Source: Crocinitomicaceae bacterium (GTDB lineage: Bacteria > Bacteroidota > Bacteroidia > Flavobacteriales_D > Crocinitomicaceae). From it: a DNA stretch of 64,000 nt. Numbering within the stretch: the stretch's first letter is position 1; each line of letters begins with the position of its first letter. The notes beneath the pieces were generated by a model, which was not told the DNA's origin, searched no databases, and saw only the letters and a list, made by a program, of their open reading frames with translations. The stretch covers positions 62,001 through 126,000 of the forward strand of contig JADJYC010000008.1 in assembly GCA_016719925.1 (NCBI GenBank), read 5' to 3'. Of the stretch, positions 1 through 8,387 are shown in pieces. Position numbers and translations under genes: made by a program.

Positions 1-429
1 AGGCTTTTTTAGAATAATTTTCTGAATAGGCAAGTACAAATTTTCCGGATGATTTAAAATCAAGAATTCCGTCTCTGATCTCTTTCACCGTTGCCATACC
101 TGCATTGATATCTCCGCAATGCAGAAAGATTCCTTTTATTTTTTCATCTTCTTTGGCAAGCTGCAATCCCTGAAGAATTTCATAGACACCAAATTTTTTA
201 TTCAGTGAAAAAGAAGCCGGATTAAAATCAGCATAAGTATAATCACCGATTTCACCACTCAGATTCATTTCCAGAACTGAATTTTCTTCAACCACTAATT
301 TTTTAGGCGCAAAAAGATCATCAAAACCTGAAAGCATGGCATTGAGGAAAATAAAAACAAGCCGATTGAAATTAATCCTGCCGTTACACTTGCCAGCAAA
401 CTGGCCCAAAAGGTTTTCCAAAAAGTCAT
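1..429 (-). CDS. sppA: Signal peptide peptidase SppA, N-terminal part, frameshifted
   Basis: The 5' part of the gene; the rest lies left of the window. An ATG at 429 opens a short N-terminus followed by one hydrophobic segment (ASLLASVTAGLISIGLFLF), then the reading frame changes near 348-357. Beyond the break the protein continues with features of 67-kDa SppA: LEMNLSGEIGDY, a segment on activation of a small region per loop (EILQGLQLAKEDEKIKGIF) and KFVLAYSENYSKKA at the edge. SppA is a membrane serine protease that degrades cleaved signal peptides. One T seems to be missing from the coding strand in the T-rich stretch before CCTC. I infer a sequence error; a true null allele is possible. 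Confidence 0.8.
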
Positions 430-555
430 AGATTTCAGATTTTCAGCAAAGTTAGTAAAGATGCCGGTTAATTTCAGCCGGTTTAGGTTGAGAGGCTAAA
501 TTTTGCCATGAACGACCGAAAGAACAGCAACAATCAGTTAATCCCAACGTTTTAG

Positions 556-563
556 TACTTTTG
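556..563 (+). promoter_or_regulatory. Candidate -7 promoter box TACTTTTG
   Basis: Exact match to the Bacteroidota -7 consensus TAnnTTTG, ending 8 bases before the glycosyltransferase ATG at 572. I see no good TTG/TTTG partner at the usual spacing, so this is tentative. Confidence 0.35.
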
Positions 564-571
564 ATTTCAGC

Positions 572-1687
572 ATGTCCGGCAAAAAAATTATTGTATCCGT
601 TACCAATGACCTTGTTACCGACAACCGGGTAAAACGGGTTTGTGATTTTTTGCATCAAAACAATTTTGAAATTACACTGGTGGGCAGAAAACTCAGAAAC
701 AGTTTACCGCTGAATGACCGGCCTTATAAAACAAAACGCTTTCGTTTACTTTTTAATAAGGGACCTTTGTTTTACGCATCTTATAATCTGCGTTTGTTTT
801 TTTATCTGCTTTTCAGAAAAACGGATTTTCTTTTGGCCAATGATCTGGACACCTTACTTGCCAACTATTACGCTAAAAAATTTAAGTCGGGCGTTAAATT
901 GATTTATGATTCGCATGAATATTTTACGGGTGTACCTGAGTTAACAGCCAGACCAAAAATTCAAAAAATCTGGAAACGAATTGAAAAAAAATGTCTGCCC
1001 AAAGTGGACAAAATGTATACGGTCAATAATTCCATTGCTGATTTATACAAAGATGAATATGGAATTCAGGTTAATGTTGTGAGAAATATTTCTTCAATTC
1101 CGTCAGACATTCAAACTAAAAACAGAAAAGAACTTGGATTACCGGAAGATAAAAAAATTATCATTTTTCAGGGAGCCGGAATCAATGTTGACCGGGGCGC
1201 TGAGGAATTAATTGAAGCAATCAAACTGGTAAGTAATGCCGTATTGATTTTTGTAGGAAGCGGTGATGTAATTGCATCACTCCAATCTAAAGTGAAAAAA
1301 GAAAATCTGCATGAAAAAGTTTTGTTTTTTGATAAAGTTCCGTACAAGCAGCTTCTCAATTTTACACGTGTTTCAGATTTGGGTGTGTCATTAGATAAAG
1401 ACACCAATATCAATTACCGTTACTCACTTCCAAACAAGTTGTTTGATTACATTCATTGCGGTATTCCGGTATTGGTTTCAGATTTACCGGAGATAAAAAA
1501 AATTGTGTCAGAATTTGAAATCGGTGCAGTCATTTCAAGTCATCATCCTGAAGAAATTGCAAAAAAAATTGAGCAACTTTTTTCAGACGACAAATTGTAT
1601 CTGCATTACAAAAACAATACGCAAAAGGCCGCAGCCGTTTTAAACTGGCAAAATGAATGCAGGGTGCTTGAAAAAATATACCTTTAA
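572..1687 (+). CDS. Glycosyltransferase, GT4/GT1-like
   Basis: A 371-residue glycosyltransferase of the GT-B fold. The N-terminal domain has the usual opening (KKIIVSVTNDLVTDNRVKRV) and a DSHEYF motif near residue 115. The C-terminal domain has the donor-binding pattern: IIFQGAGINVDRGAEELIEA near 195, a VGSGD turn, and a YSLPNKLFDYIHCGIPVLVSD segment followed by EI, where the family binds the sugar nucleotide. Likely substrate is a sugar nucleotide used for a cell-surface polysaccharide or glycolipid; the exact sugar cannot be told. It is followed in the same frame, after one TAA, by a second glycosyltransferase. Confidence 0.85.
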   Translation: MSGKKIIVSVTNDLVTDNRVKRVCDFLHQNNFEITLVGRKLRNSLPLNDRPYKTKRFRLLFNKGPLFYASYNLRLFFYLLFRKTDFLLANDLDTLLANYYAKKFKSGVKLIYDSHEYFTGVPELTARPKIQKIWKRIEKKCLPKVDKMYTVNNSIADLYKDEYGIQVNVVRNISSIPSDIQTKNRKELGLPEDKKIIIFQGAGINVDRGAEELIEAIKLVSNAVLIFVGSGDVIASLQSKVKKENLHEKVLFFDKVPYKQLLNFTRVSDLGVSLDKDTNINYRYSLPNKLFDYIHCGIPVLVSDLPEIKKIVSEFEIGAVISSHHPEEIAKKIEQLFSDDKLYLHYKNNTQKAAAVLNWQNECRVLEKIYL

Positions 1688-1690
1688 GAG

Positions 1691-2851
1691 ATAAAGACAA
1701 AAAAGCACACCATCAAACGACTTCACATTATATCATTTGACATACCCTACCCACCTAACTACGGCGGTATAATTGATGTGTTTTATAAAATCAAGGCATT
1801 GCATAAAGCGGGTGTTGAAGTAATTTTCCATGGATTTTATTATTCAGGACACAACAAACCCAATGATGAACTTTTAAAATATTGCAAAGAGACTCATTAT
1901 TACAGAAGAAATAAAAATCTGTTCCGGTTACTTTTTAGTTTCAGACCATATATTGTCAGCAGCAGAAATCACAAATCACTTTTAGAGAATTTACTGAAAG
2001 ATGATTCACCCATTTTATTTGACGGACTTCATACGTGTTTTTATCTGGATCATCCCGCACTGAAAGACAGAAAAAAATTTGTACGGACACACAATATTGA
2101 ACACGACTATTACATACAGTTAGCCAATATTGAACGCCTGTGGTTTAAAAAAGAATATTTGCTGAAAGAGGCACAACGTTTACATTCATACGAACCTGTT
2201 TTACAAAATGCCAATGCACTTTTCACCATTGCAAAAACAGATGTGGCGCATTTCAGCAAGTATGCAAAAACCATTCACATTCCGCCGTTTTATATTACTG
2301 ACCATGTCAGAAAAGATGTAAACAAAAGTGGTTTTGATGGCAGATTTATTCTTTACCACGGAACATTAAGTGTGCGTGAAAATGAGAAAGCAGCCAAATT
2401 TATTATCAATGAAATTGCACCGCTGATCAAACACCGAATTGTCATTGCAGGTAAATCACCTTCATCATGGCTGAAGAATGAAGCTTCTATTCAGGAAAAT
2501 GTAAAACTGGTTGCATCACCGTCAGAAATACAAATGGATTCACTGATTCAATATGCGCATATTCACCTGCTGGTTACCTTTCAGCAAACCGGTGTAAAAC
2601 TGAAATTACTCCATGCGCTGGATAACGGCAAACATGTTATCATCAACTCAAAAATGGATGACGATGGATTATTTTCAGGCATGTGCCACATCAAAGATGA
2701 ACCCGCAGAAATTGCAAAAAAAATTGAAGAGTTAATGAAGACAGATTTTACGGATGCGCTGCAGCAAGAAAGAAAAACACAGTTTAGTTTGTTGTTTGAT
2801 AATGATGTAAATGCGGGGAGAATTATTGGTGAGATTTTCTCAAAAATATAA
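1691..2851 (+). CDS. Glycosyltransferase family 4/1-like, non-canonical start
   Basis: The first standard start codon is GTG 1778 (357 residues), but that removes the conserved beginning of the fold. In the same frame upstream lies RLHIISFDIPYPPNYGGIID, the typical N-terminus of this family, which runs back to a TAA at 1685-1687 without any ATG, GTG or TTG. ATA 1691 (followed by K-T-K-K) is the most likely original start, probably an ATG altered by one base. The C-terminal half has LYHGTLSVRENEKAAKFI and a late segment near VKLKLLHALDNGKHVIINS typical of GT-B donor sites. It probably acts with the gene upstream in the same surface-glycan pathway. Substrate unknown. Confidence 0.75.
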   Translation: MKTKKHTIKRLHIISFDIPYPPNYGGIIDVFYKIKALHKAGVEVIFHGFYYSGHNKPNDELLKYCKETHYYRRNKNLFRLLFSFRPYIVSSRNHKSLLENLLKDDSPILFDGLHTCFYLDHPALKDRKKFVRTHNIEHDYYIQLANIERLWFKKEYLLKEAQRLHSYEPVLQNANALFTIAKTDVAHFSKYAKTIHIPPFYITDHVRKDVNKSGFDGRFILYHGTLSVRENEKAAKFIINEIAPLIKHRIVIAGKSPSSWLKNEASIQENVKLVASPSEIQMDSLIQYAHIHLLVTFQQTGVKLKLLHALDNGKHVIINSKMDDDGLFSGMCHIKDEPAEIAKKIEELMKTDFTDALQQERKTQFSLLFDNDVNAGRIIGEIFSKI

Positions 2852-2881
2852 AGCTCGTTTCAGAAATAACTTTACGTCAGG

Positions 2882-2926
2882 CGATGAATATCGCCATTTA
2901 GATTGATTCTCGCAGGATGGATATCC
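2882..2926. repeat. Two small palindromes between convergent genes
   Basis: Two short hairpins lie close together: GGCGAT-GAAT-ATCGCC and, about 30 bases on, AGGAT-GGAT-ATCCT with outer TCTC/GAGA arms. Both have a four-base G-A/G-A-T loop and an ATATC/ATATC core. There is no T-run, so they are not clear terminators. They lie in the 149-bp gap between the glycosyltransferases and the convergent surface operon. Possibly small dispersed palindromic repeats. Confidence 0.35.
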
Positions 2927-3000
2927 TAGCTGAGATTTCCCATTCAATCAAAAAACTAAAAATAATATCACAAACAAATTTTTCACTTACAATAAAACCT

Positions 3001-3570
3001 TCAGAAGTAAATATAAAAATTCAGTCGGTAAAATATTCTGGTGAACGAGGTTCTGTCGTGTCCAGTTCCCACAAAGCCTTTGTCTAGTTCATTAAATCTT
3101 CCTAAATTGATCGTTGGTTCAAAGAAAATAGAGTTTCTTATTCCGCCACTGATACCACATGTCAAGTAATAGGAATGTTGAATTACTTTTCTTAATTGCG
3201 AAATTCTATACATGTAACCGACACCCACTGCTATTTTTAGGTTATTCCAACCTGCTTTGTATTTGCAAACTGCATCAGCCGAATAGTTAGGTCCTTGCGT
3301 CCCAACAGGAACCGCAATAGTTTCAACACCAAGATCAGTTGTTAACCATGAAAACTGATTTAGTTTTAGGCTGTTGGTTATTCCCAAAAGCGGTATATAA
3401 TCATTCCTAAACTCCTCGTCAGGCATAAATCCGTATTCGGACCGAAGTGCTAAGTAGTCCAGATTGAATGTGGGCGCAATAAATACACCAAATTGAACTC
3501 TTGAAGAATCCTGATTATACCCTATGAAAGATAAATTTAAAATAAGTAATACTAACCCTAATTGTTTCAT
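3001..3570 (-). CDS. Small secreted, barrel-like outer-membrane protein
   Basis: A 189-residue protein of no family I recognise. It has a Sec signal peptide (KQLGLVLLILNLSFIGYNQ) and then alternating hydrophobic/polar stretches rich in Tyr, Phe and Gly, ending in the aromatic FYIYF, as outer-membrane beta-barrels do. It starts 4 bases inside the upstream gene (ATGA overlap), so the two are translationally coupled and may work as a pair. It is the last gene of the surface operon that begins near 7253. Function unknown. Confidence 0.65.
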   Translation of the reverse strand: MKQLGLVLLILNLSFIGYNQDSSRVQFGVFIAPTFNLDYLALRSEYGFMPDEEFRNDYIPLLGITNSLKLNQFSWLTTDLGVETIAVPVGTQGPNYSADAVCKYKAGWNNLKIAVGVGYMYRISQLRKVIQHSYYLTCGISGGIRNSIFFEPTINLGRFNELDKGFVGTGHDRTSFTRIFYRLNFYIYF

Positions 3571-4091
3571 TTTTTTCTAAATAGATTGTAATTTAATGAA
3601 ACACCAGCCCATGGATACCAAAACCAATGACCTTGATTCGGGTAAAAGATTGATGGTTCTTCTCCTATGCAATAAATTTTGGGAGAAATTTCAAAACCAT
3701 GTTTTAATTCGCGGATAAAACCGAAGTATACGAAAGTAGTCCAAACTTTGTAGTCCGCATATTCGGAAGAGTGAAAATTCAGTGACATGCCCGATCCTGC
3801 ACAAACGGAGGTTTTTATCGAGTGGCCAAAGGAGAAGCCCATGTCAAATGGAAAACTTTTTAACGACTGCGTATATGGGTCAGAACTACTTTTGTTGATC
3901 ATAAAACCAAATCCCGTGTTAAATTGAAAATTATCAAAATTATAGGCCGCACGATAACCAATAGAATAGAATTTCCCCCTACCTAAAATTTCAGCATAAA
4001 TACTGTTAGAAAATTTTTGCTTTGATTGACACAAAGAAAAATTAAAACAACTGAAAATAAACAGCCCTAATATGAAGTGAAATATTTTCAT
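3567..4091 (-). CDS. Small secreted, barrel-like protein
   Basis: A 174-residue protein with a signal peptide (KIFHFILGLFIFSCFNFSLC) and repeated amphipathic strands (YAEILGRGKFYSIGYRAAY; WYPWAGVSLNYNLF) that resemble an eight-strand outer-membrane barrel. No known family recognised. It lies 14 bases after the GH16 gene and overlaps the next gene by 4 bases. The similar style of the two proteins suggests an old duplication or a two-part barrel; this is an inference. Confidence 0.65.
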   Translation of the reverse strand: MKIFHFILGLFIFSCFNFSLCQSKQKFSNSIYAEILGRGKFYSIGYRAAYNFDNFQFNTGFGFMINKSSSDPYTQSLKSFPFDMGFSFGHSIKTSVCAGSGMSLNFHSSEYADYKVWTTFVYFGFIRELKHGFEISPKIYCIGEEPSIFYPNQGHWFWYPWAGVSLNYNLFRKK

Positions 4092-4105
4092 GAATTCAAG
4101 TTGAA

Positions 4106-5937
4106 CTAATATTTCAAGATTTTGTATGTGTTCATTTCTTCTTCCAAATAAATTGTTAAATAATACACTCCTGACGCCATAAATTCGGCTTGTATTTGAT
4201 AAGTATTTTCGTTCGCACTTCCCTCAAATATGAGGTCACCGATGGCATTTCTTATTTCCAATTTGTAAGAATTTTCTGTTTTATCAATCGGTAAAAATAT
4301 TTTAAACTCATTTTCAAATGGATTGGGAGATATTATAAGCTCGAGATTGGTCGTTTGAAAAAATTCAGTTTGCACTAATTGTTTATTGTTTGAAAAATTC
4401 AAATTCGGATCATTTTGTACAGCATGCTTAAGTGGTCCAGAATTTTCCCAACTCTCATCTATCATAGTTCCTAAACTAAATTGAAAGTCACCCCAAAAAG
4501 AATCAGGAAAATAATTACTATCATAATTCTGCAATAATGGCATTGGTTGATTTACCAGGATCGCAGCGCACGTTTGAATTTTGCCATGAAATTGTGACTC
4601 TATTGGAAAATTGGAGTGTGATGCCTTTGCATGGAAACCCTCGTGAAGATGTATTGATTTGGAAGCGATCAAATTTAACTGATCACTATAAGCATAAGGA
4701 TATTCCTCATCTAAATTATTTGGATTAACTGTTGGACCGATATAAGAATCTTTACAGATAATGTTTTGCCCAGTTTCATAATGTCCAAAAAATACAGAAT
4801 TGTAATCTTCAATTGTTTTTTGATTATAATACATGTTACTTTGTATTGTAGTAAGTGAATCCTGGTTTTCGCATGGAATAAACACCCAATACCTGAAATA
4901 ATCAACTTCAAGTTTTGATGAGGGAATGGGTATTCTTGGATCAGGTCCATATAAATTATCTCCGAAATCATATTCATCCTTCAATTCTTCGTTTTCATTT
5001 CCAACACTATTTCTAGGAAATCCACTTATATAATCATCAAATTGAGTACCGTATCCCGTACCCACATACATGATCATTCCATCTAAGAATTTTAACGGAT
5101 CGGGATATCCGTTACCTTTGATTAAAGGTTCAGGTATAGTCCAATATCTATAAATAAAACCATCTACAAATAGAATTACAAAATTTTGATCCCAATACAT
5201 GCCAAAAGTATGATAATCTGAAGTAAAATCAATTTCAGTCGAACCATTCACTCCATCAAACGGCTGCGCACATTTTTCATTACATTCTAGCTCACCATCC
5301 GGATTCTGGCATTGATAAGTCGGATCAGGTAAATATCCGCTAAAATGAATATTGTTTCTTAATCGGTTTGGCCAATGTCCGTTTGTTTCCCAAACATCCA
5401 CTTCCTGCCAATTGATGTCGAAACCATTATCCAAAGGATCACAACCATACCCAAGTAAATTGCGAGAATTGTAGAAAAACCAACTCGACATGATTCCGGT
5501 CCCGTAAGGAAGCTTTGCTTTCATTTCAAAAAATCCTTGTTTGAAAGTCCATGGGTAAATTAATACTCCACCTGACATTGTTTCAACCCCACCGTGTTCA
5601 CCATGTCCATTTGCCTCAAAGGTTAGCCCAGTGTTAGTAGTATAAACATTTTCACGTCTTGGAAAAAGATCAAACTATCCTGCGTATACTGATAATGCCA
5701 TTTTTTCAAACCAGTTCCGTCCAAATCGGCAATTGTATCCATATACCCAAATCCATTCTCGCCTAATTCGCCTCCGTCGAAAACATAATGCAAGTCTCCA
5801 GAAAATTGCTGATAAAGAAGATCATCAAAACTATCAAATGTTTTATTGTCAAACTGTTCATCAATAACCAATAATAATTCTTGACAAATTAGATTAGTTT
5901 TGAAGAATATTAAAATACAAAAAGACAAAACTCTCAT
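4106..5937 (-). CDS. Secreted glycoside hydrolase family 16 protein with T9SS sorting domain, frameshifted
   Basis: Two adjacent open frames are parts of one gene. The first (5937-5623) gives a signal peptide and the start of the beta-sandwich (IDEQFDNKTFDSFDD, GDLHYVFDGGEL). The second (to 4106) gives the GH16 core with the catalytic signature EVDVWE near the start of that frame, then KAKLPYGTGIMSSWFFYN. One base is missing in the A-run at 5663-5667; restoring it joins them via PRRENVYTTNTGLTFEANG. The C-terminus (LELIISPNPFENEF to YKILKY) is a T9SS type A sorting domain. GH16 enzymes cut beta-1,3/1,4-glucans, agars or carrageenans; the substrate here is unknown. Surface or secreted location expected. 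Confidence 0.85.
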
Positions 5938-5940
5938 AAT

Positions 5941-7253
5941 CTACTTGTTTTGATTTTTCAATAGTTCTATTTCTCCTTTCAACTCTTCATTTTCATTTTC
6001 CAATTCTTCTAAGCGCTTATTCATTTCAAAGAGGTATAGATAAATATCTTCAATTTTTTCCATTTGTTTCACCTGCATTTCGCCTACATTCATACCCGCA
6101 ACTGCGAGTTCATCAGCTTTTGGGATACCAGGCAAATGCTTATTTACTTTTACAAACTCCTCGACCTCTTCAATTGGTTTTAAATCATAGCCTTCTTGAA
6201 AAACGTAATCAGGAAATGGTGGTATGGTTACAATTATTTCTTTGGAATACAAAATCCCGTTATCGCCTAATTTTAAAATTTCTGTACCGGCAGTATTTTT
6301 AGCAATAAATCCGACGCCTCCATTATTTCTCCATGTTAATGAACCATCAGGATTTAACTCAAATAATTTCAACCCAGTGTTGGTCGAAATTTCAAACTCA
6401 CCATCAGATCCAAAATGAAATAATTTTATTCCGGTATTTGTAAATATTTCAAATTTTCCGTCTTTTCCGAAATGAAATAATCTGACTCCATTATTAGCAA
6501 AAAACTCCGCGACGGAACCCAATCCGTTCCGTAAAGTGAACGTAGTTGCGGCACCAACATTTTGAGCAACAACAGAACCATTTCCATGAATATTAAACCT
6601 AGACTCCAATCCAGTGCCCCCGGTAACCCCGAGATCTATAAGCTGGCCGGAAGAACTCGGAGAATACCCAGTTATAATTGCAGTTGAAGGGGCGAAAGAA
6701 GATCCAACCAAAACCCTGTGTGAATACGCAATTCCTTCAACAGTCAAACTATAATTCGGCGATGACGTTCCAATTCCTACTTTTACGATAGGACACAAAG
6801 AGTATATTTTATTGGGCCCGCTATACCATATTGGATTTAATACATCACCAATACATTCTAAATTCGGAGCCTGTGTTTTATTCAAAAAATTCCCATCAAT
6901 CTTTTTGATTTGGCCATTTGGTTGTATTACCAAGATTTGAATACTTGAATCAATTTGAGACGGAACTCCAATATTATCCATCTTTACATTTCCATTTAGT
7001 TTTGAAGTTCCGTCAACAACCAGGTCTGTACTGATTCTTGCAGTCCCTAATATTTTCACATCCTGCTTAAATTTTGCTTCCAGATCTACAATTAATTTTT
7101 CTTTTGCATAAAGCCGTTGATTGACAATCAATGAGTCATTTATAACTGTTGGGTTTTGAGAAAAAACTGAAAATGACATCAGAAATAAAACTCCAAAAAG
7201 AATTGATTTCAGAGCTTTATACGCAAAATGGGGGGGGTAAAAATTGGTGACAT
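5941..7253 (-). CDS. Tail-fibre-like surface protein with coiled-coil C-terminus
   Basis: From the internal ATG at 7179 the protein has 412 residues and only half a signal peptide (MSFSVFSQ). A complete one, with FAYKALKSILFGVLFL ahead of it, is reached from ATG 7253 if the C-run opposite 7230-7237 had nine bases, not eight. The body has repeated strands, among them two near-copies: GVRLFHFGKDGKFEI, GIKLFHFGSDGEFEI. The end (DYVFQEGYDLKPIEEVEEF, HLPGIPKADE, then a heptad Glu-rich coiled coil) is the common C-terminal module of Bacteroidota surface proteins that resemble phage tail fibres. It heads the operon with the GH16 gene 3 bases downstream. Role: likely adhesion or surface display. Confidence 0.75.
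7230..7237. repeat. Eight-base G/C homopolymer at start of surface-protein gene
   Basis: Eight G on the plus strand (C on the coding strand), the longest G/C run I noticed. It sits between ATG 7253 and the signal-peptide core of the downstream gene; nine bases would put them in frame. This is the arrangement of slipped-strand phase variation, but also a typical place for a sequencing error. Confidence 0.6.
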
Positions 7254-7420
7254 AAGTTTATTAAAATGAGTTAATTACACCAATTACAGAAAAATAAATG
7301 AGATAACCAAATATTATTCTCCCAACGCAACAGTTTAAATTCAATCTAAAATCAAATGTGAATTGTTCATCGCCGGCAGTGAGTTTAAAGACAAGTTCTC
7401 AACCAAGTAAAATTTGTACG

Positions 7421-7428
7421 TACTTTTG
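7421..7428 (+). promoter_or_regulatory. Candidate -7 promoter box TACTTTTG
   Basis: Exact TAnnTTTG match 17 bases before the SDR start codon at 7446. No convincing -33 partner, so tentative. Confidence 0.35.
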
Positions 7429-7445
7429 AACAAACATCCTTCATT

Positions 7446-8231
7446 ATGAATCTTGATCTACAAAACAAAACAGCACTTGTTTGCGGCAGTACGCAGGGCA
7501 TTGGAAAAGCGGCGGCATTGGAACTTGCAAAACTGGGGGCCAATATTATTCTGCTTGCAAGAGATGAAGCAAAGCTAAAATCAACGCTGTCAGAACTTGA
7601 TTCATCCAAAGGACAAAAACATAGTTTTTTATCTGCAGATTTTGGAAATACCAATGAACTTGAAATAAAAGTGAATGATTTTTTGAAAGACAAATCTGTA
7701 GAAATTCTTGTGAACAATACCGGCGGTCCGGCTGCTGGTCCGGTGAATACCGCTTTATTAGAAGAGTTCAGAATTGCATTTAATATGCACCTGATTTGTA
7801 ATCATATTTTAGTAAATGCTGTGAAAGAAAAAATGAAAGCAGCAGGTTACGGGCGCATCATCAATGTAATTTCAACTTCTGTAAAACAACCATTACCCAA
7901 TTTAGGTGTGTCAAATACCATCCGCGGTGCTGTTGCTAACTGGAGTAAAACATTGGCCAATGAATTGGGTCAGTTCAACATCACGGTAAACAATGTATTG
8001 CCGGGAGCAACCAATACCATACGATTAAAATCTATCATCGAAAATAAAGCACAAAAAACCGGTGAAAAATACGATGACATTTTAAAACATATGGCAGATG
8101 AATCACCAATGAAACGCGTTGCTGAACCGGAAGAAATTGCAAACGTCATTGCGTTTCTGGCATCACCTGCGGCGAGTTATGTGAATGGTGTGAATGTGCC
8201 GGTTGATGGAGGAAGGACTAAGAGTCTTTAG
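7446..8231 (+). CDS. SDR family oxidoreductase lacking the YxxxK motif
   Basis: A 261-residue short-chain dehydrogenase/reductase. The Rossmann motif GSTQGIGKA is near residue 15, the NNTGG structural motif near 90 and the catalytic Ser in ISTSVK near 140. The usual YxxxK is replaced by SNTIRG, so the catalytic Tyr is missing and the Lys is Arg. The C-terminus VNGVNVPVDGGRTKSL is typical of FabG-like SDRs. It may still bind NAD(P)(H), but reductase activity through the usual triad is not expected unless another residue serves. A subgroup of SDRs with this S-N-x-I-R pattern is known to me by sequence; its function is unclear. Confidence 0.85.
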   Translation: MNLDLQNKTALVCGSTQGIGKAAALELAKLGANIILLARDEAKLKSTLSELDSSKGQKHSFLSADFGNTNELEIKVNDFLKDKSVEILVNNTGGPAAGPVNTALLEEFRIAFNMHLICNHILVNAVKEKMKAAGYGRIINVISTSVKQPLPNLGVSNTIRGAVANWSKTLANELGQFNITVNNVLPGATNTIRLKSIIENKAQKTGEKYDDILKHMADESPMKRVAEPEEIANVIAFLASPAASYVNGVNVPVDGGRTKSL

Positions 8232-8292
8232 AGGAGTTAGCTCTTAGGATTTAGTTTTTGGGGGCAAAAGATATGAGCCATGAGGCAGGTTT

Positions 8293-8320
8293 TTTAGTCT
8301 GGAATCTTTAGTCTGGAGTC
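8293..8320. repeat. 14-bp tandem repeat, two copies
   Basis: TTTAGTCTGGAATC is followed directly by TTTAGTCTGGAGTC in the gap between two convergent genes. No coding role seen. Confidence 0.6.
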
Positions 8321-8387
8321 AGCTCATCTACCTTCGACTTCGATAACCTCAGTCTCCGGTGAAACTTATCAACTCATCAACTAAAAA

